Assembly (NCBI RefSeq): GCF_900119075.1
Contig: NZ_FPIP01000008.1
Coordinates: forward strand, 75,120 to 139,119
Source of the DNA: Ruminococcus flavefaciens
GTDB lineage: Bacteria; Bacillota; Clostridia; Oscillospirales; Ruminococcaceae
Direction: 5' to 3'
Length of the DNA stretch: 64,000 bases
Below the pieces are notes generated by a model. It was not told the DNA's origin. It made no database searches and saw only the letters and a list, made by a program, of their open reading frames with translations. Shown piece after piece: positions 54,234 through 61,807 of this stretch (its first letter is position 1; every line of letters starts with the position of its first letter). The position numbers and the translations under genes were made by a program.

Positions 54234-57098
54234 ATGAAGAAAAAAACAATACTTGCAGGCATACTCTCAGCCTGCGTCGTTGGCTCGGCATCAGTCCTGT
54301 CTCTCACAGGCTCCGCAGCCGACAAAGTGTACGGTGACGCAAACCTCGACGGTTCGGTGGATATGTCTGACTGCGTTCTTGTAATGCAGTCGCTGGCTAA
54401 TCCCTCAAAGTTCGGCACGACAGGCACTAACGAAAAGCACCTCACTGCTGACGGTGCGGACCTTGCCGATGTTTCCGACCGCGGCAACGGTATCACCGCT
54501 AATGACGCCCTCTCCATACAGCGCTATCTTCTCGGCACTATAAAAAGTCTGCCCGAGAGCTTTGCTGACGGAAAAGGCAGTGACACCTCTTCAAAGGACG
54601 AGGTGAATACAAAGATACACCTCGGTGATAATGCGATCACTGTTGAAGGTCAGTATGCTTCTGCTGACGGCTCAAAGGTGACTATTTCTCACTCGGGAAG
54701 CTTCACTATTGATGGTACTCTCTCAGACGGTCAGATATATGTGGAGATCCCCGATGTCAAGGCTGATAACGGTACAGTAAAGCTCATTTTCAGCGGCGTC
54801 AATATCACAGGCAAGAGCGCTCCTGCTATACTTGTCAAGAATGCAGACAAGACCTCTATAATTATCGCAGACGGTACCGAAAACGTAATATCCGACGGTA
54901 CTGCCGCATATACAGGCGACAATGAGAAAAGCGCCGTTATCGAAGCCAAGGACGACCTCACTGTCAAGGGCGGCGACAAGGGCACGGGTACACTGACCAT
55001 TACCGCCAATACACAGCCTGCTATCGTCTGCAACAACGATATAAAGTTCACAGGCGGTATCACCAATATTGAAACTCTCAACGAGACAGAGCCAAATGAC
55101 GCTGTAAAGGGCAAGTCCTCAGTCACAGTCAAGGGCGGCAGGCTCGTTATCAAGTCCGAGGGCGACGGTATCAAGTCCACAAAGGGAAATGTTGAACTCT
55201 CAGGCGGCGAGGTAGTCATCAAGTGCGGAAACGACGCTGTACAGGCTGAAACTGCTATCAACATCAGCGGCGGCGATATCTCCGCATTCGGCGATAAGGG
55301 ACTTACAAGCGCAGGCACTATCAGTATCACAGGCGGCGAGCTTATCGCAACAGCTACCGACTGCCAGTGCGAGAATCTCACCTCCACAGAGCAGAATACT
55401 CTTATGTTAGATTTTGTCAAGGAGTGGGGCAAGAACAATCCTGTTGCGATTACAGATTCTTCAAACAAGGAGCTCTTTGACAAGAACACCTCCAAGAAGT
55501 TCAGATATGCAATAGTTTCCTCTTCCAAGATAGAGGGTGCTGAGTATAAGCTCTTTGTCGGCGGTATCAAGATGAAGCACAGTACAGGAAGTACCTTCAA
55601 GGCAGGAAAGCCTGCTTCATACAAGGAAGTCAACAATGACATGGAGAACGAGGAGCAGCTCTACAGCGGGCTTTTCAGTCAGGACATGATACATAAGATA
55701 GACGTCAAAATTGACGAAGCCCAGTGGGATAATATCCTCAAGAACGCAAACAAAGAGGAATGGACTCCATGTGACGTTGTTATTGACGGCGAGGAACTCA
55801 AAAACGTAGGTATCCGCACCAAGGGCAACAGCTCCCTTATGATGGCTCAGAACGGCAAGTACAGCTTCCGTATCAAGACAGACAAGTTCGACAAGGAAGT
55901 AAACTACCACGGACTTACAGAGCTTTGCATGAACAATATGCTCATGGACGCTTCATGCCTCAGAGATATCCTCTGCTACAACGCTATGTATGAAGTCGAC
56001 GGCGTTGCACCTCATGCCGCACATACGGATATGTACCTCAACGGCGAGCTCTACAGCTTCTATCTCCTTGCTGAGCAGCCTGGTACTACCGTAGCTGAGC
56101 GCTATGCAGTAGATGATGATTCAGTACTCTACAAGGCTACCGAAAGCAACGGCAACGGCGGAGGCTGGGGCGGCTTCGGCGGCGACAGCTACTGCTCGTT
56201 CACCGAGAATATGCCCCTTGACCGATTCGACGTCAAATTCGGCAAGGACGACGAATTCAAGCATATTCAGGACGTAAAGACAGCTATAAACAAGCTTACT
56301 CCTACTGATTACAAGTTTATCGAGGACGTTATCGACGTACCAAGCTTCCTCAAGGGTTTTGCAGTCAACTCCATTTTCTGCAACTATGACAGCTACAACG
56401 GCTCCCTTGCACATAACTATTACCTTATGTTCTCGGGCGGCAAGGCTCATTTCGTAGGCTGGGACTACAATCTCTGTCTCGGAAACTTCACAGGCGGCGC
56501 AAACTCTGTTACATCTGATATCACTACAAGCCTTTATCAGTCCACAATAGAGGACCGTCCTCTTGCAAAGCTTTTACAGGTGCCTGAGTACTACGATATG
56601 TATGTTGATATCGTAAACGATATTATGGATTATTACAGCGATCCCGAAGCATATGTTGCCGATTATGCCAAGAAGATACGCTCACACGTTGCAGCTGACC
56701 CGCGTGCTGCGTTCACAGTTGAGGAATTTGATTTGAATACCTCCAAGAGCGCAGAGGGACTCCAGTACAGCGAAGAGGATACAGGCATGAGCTGGGGCAA
56801 CTGGCAGGGCGCAGGAGACGGTAATTTCCCTGCATTCGGCGATGGAAACGGTGACGCCAACGGTGCATGGCAGGGCTTTGGCGACGGAAACGGCGGCTGG
56901 CCTGGATTTGGCGGTGACGCAAGTGTCGACTGGGCTAACGTAGACTGGGAGAACATGGACTGGGGCGAAATGGGCTTCGGTGATATGGACTTCGGTAATA
57001 TGGACTGGGGCAACGGAATGTTCGGCGGCGGACAGACCTCAGTCGTTGACTTCCTCATCAAGAGATTCGAGATAATCCGTGAGGCTCTCAAAAAATAA
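54234..57098 (+). CDS. Dockerin/beta-helix/CotH-kinase fusion protein
   Basis: 954 residues from the ATG at 54234, nine bases after AGGAGG. Signal peptide (1-30), N-terminal dockerin (about 33-105, GDANLDGSVDMSDCVLVMQ), Cthe_2159-type beta-helix (about 125-400), CotH kinase-like domain (about 465-840; GIRTKGNSSLMM, then YSFRIK and the GWDYNLCLG motif) and a Gly/Asp/Trp/Asn-rich C-terminal region (about 860-930) ending in a basic helix. It joins a carbohydrate-binding fold to a CotH kinase, with the dockerin in front. The target of the CotH domain is unknown. It is the third CotH gene of the window, but its domain is clearly different from the other two. Confidence 0.87.
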   Translation: MKKKTILAGILSACVVGSASVLSLTGSAADKVYGDANLDGSVDMSDCVLVMQSLANPSKFGTTGTNEKHLTADGADLADVSDRGNGITANDALSIQRYLLGTIKSLPESFADGKGSDTSSKDEVNTKIHLGDNAITVEGQYASADGSKVTISHSGSFTIDGTLSDGQIYVEIPDVKADNGTVKLIFSGVNITGKSAPAILVKNADKTSIIIADGTENVISDGTAAYTGDNEKSAVIEAKDDLTVKGGDKGTGTLTITANTQPAIVCNNDIKFTGGITNIETLNETEPNDAVKGKSSVTVKGGRLVIKSEGDGIKSTKGNVELSGGEVVIKCGNDAVQAETAINISGGDISAFGDKGLTSAGTISITGGELIATATDCQCENLTSTEQNTLMLDFVKEWGKNNPVAITDSSNKELFDKNTSKKFRYAIVSSSKIEGAEYKLFVGGIKMKHSTGSTFKAGKPASYKEVNNDMENEEQLYSGLFSQDMIHKIDVKIDEAQWDNILKNANKEEWTPCDVVIDGEELKNVGIRTKGNSSLMMAQNGKYSFRIKTDKFDKEVNYHGLTELCMNNMLMDASCLRDILCYNAMYEVDGVAPHAAHTDMYLNGELYSFYLLAEQPGTTVAERYAVDDDSVLYKATESNGNGGGWGGFGGDSYCSFTENMPLDRFDVKFGKDDEFKHIQDVKTAINKLTPTDYKFIEDVIDVPSFLKGFAVNSIFCNYDSYNGSLAHNYYLMFSGGKAHFVGWDYNLCLGNFTGGANSVTSDITTSLYQSTIEDRPLAKLLQVPEYYDMYVDIVNDIMDYYSDPEAYVADYAKKIRSHVAADPRAAFTVEEFDLNTSKSAEGLQYSEEDTGMSWGNWQGAGDGNFPAFGDGNGDANGAWQGFGDGNGGWPGFGGDASVDWANVDWENMDWGEMGFGDMDFGNMDWGNGMFGGGQTSVVDFLIKRFEIIREALKK

Positions 57099-57113
57099 TG
57101 TCATTCACCAAAA

Positions 57114-57465
57114 AGCTCCGACCATAACCGTGATATCTATATAGAAATTTTATGTTTATTATTGAGAGAACCCCTTTTGAAAAAGGGGCTTCTTTCAAAC
57201 TCTCTCCCTAAAACTTTCGTTTTGTTTTTTCACAGATAGGGCGCTCCTGCATTTTGCAGGTTTTTTTATTTATGAAGCGCCCTATCTGCGAAAAAACCAG
57301 ATAAAAGTCTTTGGAAAGGGGTATGGGGGTGACTCCCCGCAGTGCGGGGAGATGTCACGCAGTGACAGAGGGGCGCGCCTCCGTCAGAGGAACCTTTCCT
57401 CAGAAAGGTTTCCCCCATAAATAACTATAATATTCTATATAAGTATCGTGGACATGGTCGGAGCT
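57114..57465. repeat. MITE-like palindromic element, long mosaic copy
   Basis: The ends AGCTCCGAC (57114-57122) and GTCGGAGCT (57457-57465) and about 50 inner bases on each side match the element at 39773. The middle carries about 200 additional bases with stacked hairpins: CCCCTTTT/AAAAGGGG near 57170-57188, a CAGATAGGGCGC/GCGCCCTATCTG pair, CTCCCCGC/GCGGGGAG (57333-57351), TGTCAC/GTGACA (57353-57367). No ORF of note. It fills most of the gap between the CotH fusion gene and the PurA-like gene. Confidence 0.65.
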
Positions 57466-57496
57466 TTTTGTGTATATCTGCAAGCAACGGAATCAG

Positions 57497-58699
57497 TTAT
57501 CTTCTCGACAGTGCTTTTGCGGTAACTGGCTGAACTGCGACGTCCTCTGCTGTTTCGCCGCTGACCTTATACAGCATATCTGCCATTGCCATATATGCGA
57601 TATCCTCGGGCATAAGCTTTCCCGTTGGGCATACTACCATGCCGTCTGTCATATCCAGATGAGTTACGGCTATGGATATTTTTTCGCCCTTTGCGATGTA
57701 CTTTTTGTCCAGTGCAAGTGAAGCCATGAATTCGGGCAGGTCGAACCAGCCGTACCTGAAAACGCCCTGAAATTCGTTGGGAGCATTGGTCTTGTCGTAA
57801 AGTCCGTATTCCTCTGCGACAGCCTTTGATTCGGTGTCGAATCTGCCTGCGCCGTGACGTGTGAAGAACGACCTTGTAACGTAGCACACCTCGGTATCAC
57901 GCTTTTCAAGTCTGTTCAGTATGGCGCGGATATTCTTCATACCCGTATCCGAGGGAGTCAGGTGAGGGAAGTAGTCCTCCCTGTTCTGATCGAGCATAAG
58001 TCCCTGTGCTCCCTCAAATACAGCAGTATCGTATTCCTCGATTATCTGCTCGTCAGCGCCGCGGCATATTGCCGCCATAGCGTACAGGTCGTCGAGGTAG
58101 TTCTCCGTCAGCATATCATTTGCCAGTATATCCATAAGCTCCTTTTCGGCGCCGCCTGTGATGCCAAGCTCTGCGGCTCGCTTTGGGCAGTACTCCTTGT
58201 TTATGTTGTTTATTAGATCCCTTACAGCGTCCCTATCCGCTTTCAGTACATAGTCATAGTCAAGAGCATACCTGCTGTCTCTGCTGCGGACAATGGTCTC
58301 GAAAATACCCACGCCGCAGCTGCCGTGGCGGCTGTTTCCTCGCATGGTCTCAACAGACTGGTTCATCAGCATATCGCAGGGGAGAGTTACCTTGCAGCGC
58401 CTGTCTATGAAGATCTTGCCGATGTACCTGCCGAGCTGTTCAAGCTCCTTTGAAAAAAGCATAGGGTTAAGGATAAAATACTCGGAAAGGTAAGTATCCG
58501 CCCCTGCAAAGCTGCCAGAACCTATGTGGGAGAAGATATGTCTTTTGCCGTCGGCTGTGCATACGGTGTGACCAGCCTGTGCGCCGCCGTTGCTTCTGAT
58601 GTTTATGACGCTGCCCTCAGTGCGGCAGAAAAGGTCTGTCATCAAGCCCTTGCCCTCGTCACCGAAATTTGCTCCTATGACCGCATATGCTTTTTTCAT
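57497..58699 (-). CDS. Divergent adenylosuccinate synthetase-like protein
   Basis: 400 residues, PurA superfamily. The GTP/IMP-site residues are retained: GDEGKG with D14 and AGHT with H44 correspond to the two catalytic residues of E. coli PurA. FEGAQGLMLD is also kept. The GNNAGHT context is changed to SNGGAQAGHT, and the usual TSSN segment reads TPSDTG. It is shorter than typical PurA (about 430). It would catalyse a GTP-dependent ligation of a nucleotide-like substrate with aspartate, but may act on something other than IMP. Last gene of a three-gene operon (9 bases after the vWA gene) with J-domain and vWA proteins, which argues against housekeeping purine synthesis. Confidence 0.78.
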   Translation of the reverse strand: MKKAYAVIGANFGDEGKGLMTDLFCRTEGSVINIRSNGGAQAGHTVCTADGKRHIFSHIGSGSFAGADTYLSEYFILNPMLFSKELEQLGRYIGKIFIDRRCKVTLPCDMLMNQSVETMRGNSRHGSCGVGIFETIVRSRDSRYALDYDYVLKADRDAVRDLINNINKEYCPKRAAELGITGGAEKELMDILANDMLTENYLDDLYAMAAICRGADEQIIEEYDTAVFEGAQGLMLDQNREDYFPHLTPSDTGMKNIRAILNRLEKRDTEVCYVTRSFFTRHGAGRFDTESKAVAEEYGLYDKTNAPNEFQGVFRYGWFDLPEFMASLALDKKYIAKGEKISIAVTHLDMTDGMVVCPTGKLMPEDIAYMAMADMLYKVSGETAEDVAVQPVTAKALSRR

Positions 58700-58708
58700 A
58701 TTATCACC

Positions 58709-59617
58709 TCAGAATCTGAATATTCCGTTCATTACGCTCCTTTTTCTTGTGGGAAGTCCGCCGATAGCGTTTCTTACAGCAAGCTGTGTATCGCCGTCCC
58801 ACGAATTTATTATATCCTCTGTGTCTCTTCCTGCAACGCTTTCAAGCAGGGAAACGATTATCTCGGGGATAGCGTTGACGTCTGTTACGGAGATAGCCCT
58901 TTCGCCCATGAGTTTGCGCCATTTCGGCAGCTTTACAACGCTTTCGTTTCTCCTGTCCATGACCATAAGGTGGAACACGTCGTAACGTCTGCTTACCTGT
59001 GCGAGGAGAGCTTCAGTGTCGATATCCTCCTTTACATAGTCGCCGAATACCCTTTCTATTTCCTTTGCAAGGAGCTTTTCGGGGAATCCGTCGTCGCCCA
59101 GTGTGAAGATAACGCCTTTCTGCCTGCGCTTATTCCAAGCGTCTGTTTTTGTTTTGTTTGCGGCAAGATACCATACAAGAGGGTAGCTCTCGAAGTTGTT
59201 TCCGCCGCCGCCCCGCTCGAACCAAAGCTCTGTGAGCTGGCTGGCAATGCGTATGTCAGACTCAAACTGTGTAGCCTGTAACGGTGAGCGGTCGCATCTT
59301 GAATCGCCTACAGCGCAGAACATTATCTGCGGTCCCTCAACAGGCTGACGTTCGATAATATCCTTGACCATTTCGCCAAGGCGTTTTGCTGTTACGTCCA
59401 GCAGGTCGCTCATTGAGCCTGTAACGTCAAGTCCTATGATAATAGGCGTAGTTACAGGGTGATCCGCTGAATCAAGGCTTTCTCTGAATTTTATCTTCTT
59501 CGGATCGTATTTCGGATCGATAGAAGTTGCTTTGTAGATGTCGTTTACCTTTTTTCCGCTTATCCTTGCAGACGAGTATTTTTTCCAGTCTGCTGAATTC
59601 CATGAACCGTATCCCAT
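58709..59617 (-). CDS. vWA (TerY-like) domain protein
   Basis: 302 residues, soluble. A von Willebrand A domain occupies about 55-260, with an intact MIDAS motif DVTGS (D64, T66, S68). Short N- and C-terminal extensions have no known motif. Such proteins bind partners through a metal ion and often act as adaptors in multi-protein assemblies. GGAGG precedes the ATG. Middle gene of the operon, 26 bases after the J-domain gene. Confidence 0.85.
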   Translation of the reverse strand: MGYGSWNSADWKKYSSARISGKKVNDIYKATSIDPKYDPKKIKFRESLDSADHPVTTPIIIGLDVTGSMSDLLDVTAKRLGEMVKDIIERQPVEGPQIMFCAVGDSRCDRSPLQATQFESDIRIASQLTELWFERGGGGNNFESYPLVWYLAANKTKTDAWNKRRQKGVIFTLGDDGFPEKLLAKEIERVFGDYVKEDIDTEALLAQVSRRYDVFHLMVMDRRNESVVKLPKWRKLMGERAISVTDVNAIPEIIVSLLESVAGRDTEDIINSWDGDTQLAVRNAIGGLPTRKRSVMNGIFRF

Positions 59618-59643
59618 ATTAGTACCTCCTGTTATTTTTATTT

Positions 59644-60615
59644 TCAGCCTGCAATATCAGGCAGTCTGACGTTCATTTGGGTGAATCTTCTTACGCCGAA
59701 GCCGTCGATTATCACCTTTTCCCATTTTTCCATTTCCTCAAAAGCCGAGCTGCTGCAAATGCTCTCGGCGTAATCCCTTACGGCGTCGGGAGCGTCATCA
59801 GGGAGTATCCGCCTTGCCAGTGCCTTTACGCATTCAAGGTCGGTGATATGCTGTGCAATGCCGTCGGTCTTTGTCAGTGACGAGAGGGAATCGTATACCC
59901 TTGACTGGACTCCTGTCATTCTGCTGCCCTCTCTTGCGGCGAACCACCAGCCTCCGCATACTCTTACGGTATGCTCGGCAGGATCAATGAAGAGATTTTC
60001 CTCGGTGAGACAGTTCCAGACTATCCCTCGCGTCTCGGCGTAGCAGCATATTCCCAGAAGCCGTGATATTATCCATGCGGCGTGTCGGCTGTCAAGGCTG
60101 CCGCCGTAGAAGTCCAGTATCCTTGAGAGGGGGAGCTCTCCTGTGCGCTTGCAGGTCTCGATGAGAATCCCCTCATCGGTGTTGAAGATGTGAGTTACCA
60201 GCGGCAGGAACACCTCTGCCTGAGCAAGTATCTGCTGAGGAAGATATTCCCTGAAAAACAGGTCTGACTTTGCTTCGGAATCGGTGAAGCAGTCGGTGAA
60301 CTTATTGCTTATCAGAAAGTAGACGTTCCGCTCGCCGATGTACTCCATGCCGTATTCCTGTGTGAGCTCCATAAGATACTTTATCTCGATAGCGCGGCTG
60401 CCGCAGCGGAAAAGCTTTTCCAGAGCGACATGAGCTTTTTTCAGCTTCCTGTACAGCTCGTTTATCACCGCAGCCGCTTCGGGAGCCCTCGGATCACTGC
60501 ATTTATCTGGGTGATATTTCAGCATAAGAGCCATGTAAAGCGGCTGTGCAAGGGAAATATCCTCAGGAAAAATGTCAGTGCAGCATTTACATTTCAGAAT
60601 ATCGGATATATCCAT
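59644..60615 (-). CDS. J-domain fused to a degenerate protein kinase-like domain
   Basis: 323 residues. The N-terminus is a J-domain: HPD at residues 35-37 in ALMLKYHPDKC, followed by a basic helix. The rest (about 85-320) resembles a protein kinase fold in which catalytic motifs are lost: the segment WNCLTEENLFID takes the place of the catalytic loop, and VCGGWW replaces the DFG region. It is thus a likely pseudokinase. The J-domain should stimulate a DnaK-type chaperone. No membrane segment. First gene of the operon, GGGAGG upstream. Confidence 0.75.
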   Translation of the reverse strand: MDISDILKCKCCTDIFPEDISLAQPLYMALMLKYHPDKCSDPRAPEAAAVINELYRKLKKAHVALEKLFRCGSRAIEIKYLMELTQEYGMEYIGERNVYFLISNKFTDCFTDSEAKSDLFFREYLPQQILAQAEVFLPLVTHIFNTDEGILIETCKRTGELPLSRILDFYGGSLDSRHAAWIISRLLGICCYAETRGIVWNCLTEENLFIDPAEHTVRVCGGWWFAAREGSRMTGVQSRVYDSLSSLTKTDGIAQHITDLECVKALARRILPDDAPDAVRDYAESICSSSAFEEMEKWEKVIIDGFGVRRFTQMNVRLPDIAG

Positions 60616-60635
60616 ACAGTTCCCTCCCCCTGTGA

Positions 60636-60654
60636 TATAATCAAAATGATATTA
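60636..60654. promoter_or_regulatory. Operator-like site 1 (NrtR-type palindrome, imperfect)
   Basis: TATAATC-AAAAT-GATATTA. The right arm is identical to the perfect site at 60771. It lies just upstream of the J-domain gene start. Confidence 0.5.
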
Positions 60655-60695
60655 ACACAACCTAAAAAATAAGGCATTTGAATTAATATCCTTTT

Positions 60696-60712
60696 GTTAT
60701 TATCATAATAAC
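60696..60712. promoter_or_regulatory. Perfect palindrome in the divergent promoter region
   Basis: GTTATTAT-C-ATAATAAC, eight-base arms around one base. A reversed half-site TTAATATC lies close by at 60683-60690. Confidence 0.5.
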
Positions 60713-60770
60713 ATTAACAGCTTGATTTGTCAATAGTATTCGAGCTGATTCTATGTTCTTTACAATTAGA

Positions 60771-60789
60771 TAATATCAAAATGATATTA
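60771..60789. promoter_or_regulatory. Operator-like site 2 (perfect palindrome)
   Basis: TAATATC-AAAAT-GATATTA, seven-base perfect arms and a five-base centre. It is of the size and symmetry expected for an NrtR dimer. Confidence 0.62.
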
Positions 60790-60859
60790 ACTATGTGCAG
60801 AGTTTACAAAAAATCCGTATGTATTGACATCGGCAGGAAAAGTGTGTTATTATTAATCA

Positions 60860-60868
60860 GATATTAAC
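60860..60868. promoter_or_regulatory. Operator-like half-site before the regulator gene
   Basis: GATATTAAC, identical to the right arms at 60648 and 60783, placed two bases before the ribosome binding site of the regulator. Suggests autoregulation. Confidence 0.42.
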
Positions 60869-60881
60869 AACGGAGGTTTCT

Positions 60882-61691
60882 ATGGATTACGATATAACTA
60901 AGTACGACAGACCGTCGGTAGCTGCCGATATTGTAGTGTTTACAGTCCGCAAGGGTGACAGCGAGAGCTACAGGCATCTTGCAAAGCCTGTTCTTTCGGT
61001 CCTTCTTGTAAAGCGCACGGAGGAGCCCTTTGTGGATATGCCGTCCCTTCCGGGCGGATTTTGCTGCCGCGAGGAAACTATCGAGGAAACGGCATTCCGC
61101 AAGCTGAAAGAAAAAACGGGTATTGACTGTCCGCCTATTTCGCTGCTTTGCAATCTTTCCAGATTTGGCAGAGATCCCAGAGGCTGGATAATCTCATGCT
61201 GCTACTGGACTGTCATTGAACACACAAAGGCGGTTATTGACAAGAATGCTCAGTGGTATGAGATATCGCTGAAAGAAGAAAACGGCAGGCATACTCTTGT
61301 GCTTACCGATGACAGCGGCAGGGAGTACGTCTCAGAGGTCAGGATAAACAATCCCAACGAGCTGTATAACCAGTCCGCAGAGGCTGAGATACCGAAAAAC
61401 AGCCTTGCCTTTGACCATGCCGAGATTATCGTAAATGCGCTTCTCAAGCTGAGAAGCAGCCTTGAAAAGCCCTATGCCGCTTTCAGGCTTCTGCCTGATA
61501 AATTCACCCTCACCGACTTGCAGCAGGTCTACGAAGCTATACTTGACAGGAAGCTGATAATGGCTAATTTCAGGCGCAAAATAGCTCCCTATGTCGAGGG
61601 GACAGGTGACATGGAGGGCGGTGCAGGTCATCGTCCGTCAAAGCTGTTCACCAAAAAGACGGCAGCTTCTGACAATACAGCGGAGCTCTGA
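60882..61691 (+). CDS. nrtR: NrtR-type transcriptional regulator (non-catalytic Nudix plus winged helix)
   Basis: 269 residues. An N-terminal Nudix domain (about 10-150) has a box in which two of the three metal-binding glutamates are lysine (G59, E65, R73 kept; K74 and K78 where E is expected), so hydrolysis is unlikely. A winged-helix domain follows (about 180-240, FTLTDLQQVYEAIL). This is the NrtR build; family members sense ADP-ribose-like ligands and repress NAD-linked genes. CGGAGG lies five bases before the ATG. It is divergent from the J-domain/vWA/PurA-like operon, with palindromic sites between them, so it very probably controls that operon. Confidence 0.85.
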   Translation: MDYDITKYDRPSVAADIVVFTVRKGDSESYRHLAKPVLSVLLVKRTEEPFVDMPSLPGGFCCREETIEETAFRKLKEKTGIDCPPISLLCNLSRFGRDPRGWIISCCYWTVIEHTKAVIDKNAQWYEISLKEENGRHTLVLTDDSGREYVSEVRINNPNELYNQSAEAEIPKNSLAFDHAEIIVNALLKLRSSLEKPYAAFRLLPDKFTLTDLQQVYEAILDRKLIMANFRRKIAPYVEGTGDMEGGAGHRPSKLFTKKTAASDNTAEL

Positions 61692-61715
61692 AAATGTTCC
61701 GTGGGGACGATATTA

Positions 61716-61744
61716 TTGCTCTTTCAGCAATAATATGGTATAAT
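61716..61744 (+). promoter_or_regulatory. Promoter of the fructose-bisphosphatase gene, overlapped by a hairpin
   Basis: TTGCTC (61716-61721), 17 bases, TATAAT (61739-61744). A perfect ten-base inverted repeat, TATTATTGCT/AGCAATAATA (61711-61720, 61726-61735), covers the -35 and spacer, so it could be an operator. Confidence 0.5.
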
Positions 61745-61807
61745 ATGTAAATATGATTCTTTTTTCAAATTACGAGCTGAACCACAGTTATTGTACGGAG
61801 TGATGAT

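Noticed and set aside
54731..55642. A 303-codon minus-strand ORF
   Set aside because: It is antisense to the beta-helix/CotH gene; repetitive hydrophobic sequence produced by the repeats on the other strand.
57497..58699. Phage-type PurZ (2-aminoadenine synthesis)
   Set aside because: No phage genes or other enzymes of that pathway are nearby, and key substrate residues cannot be judged without alignment.
58526..59281. A 251-codon plus-strand ORF
   Set aside because: It is antisense to the PurA-like and vWA genes, both of which have clear motifs and good ribosome sites. Its Cys/Val-rich composition is typical of a shadow frame.
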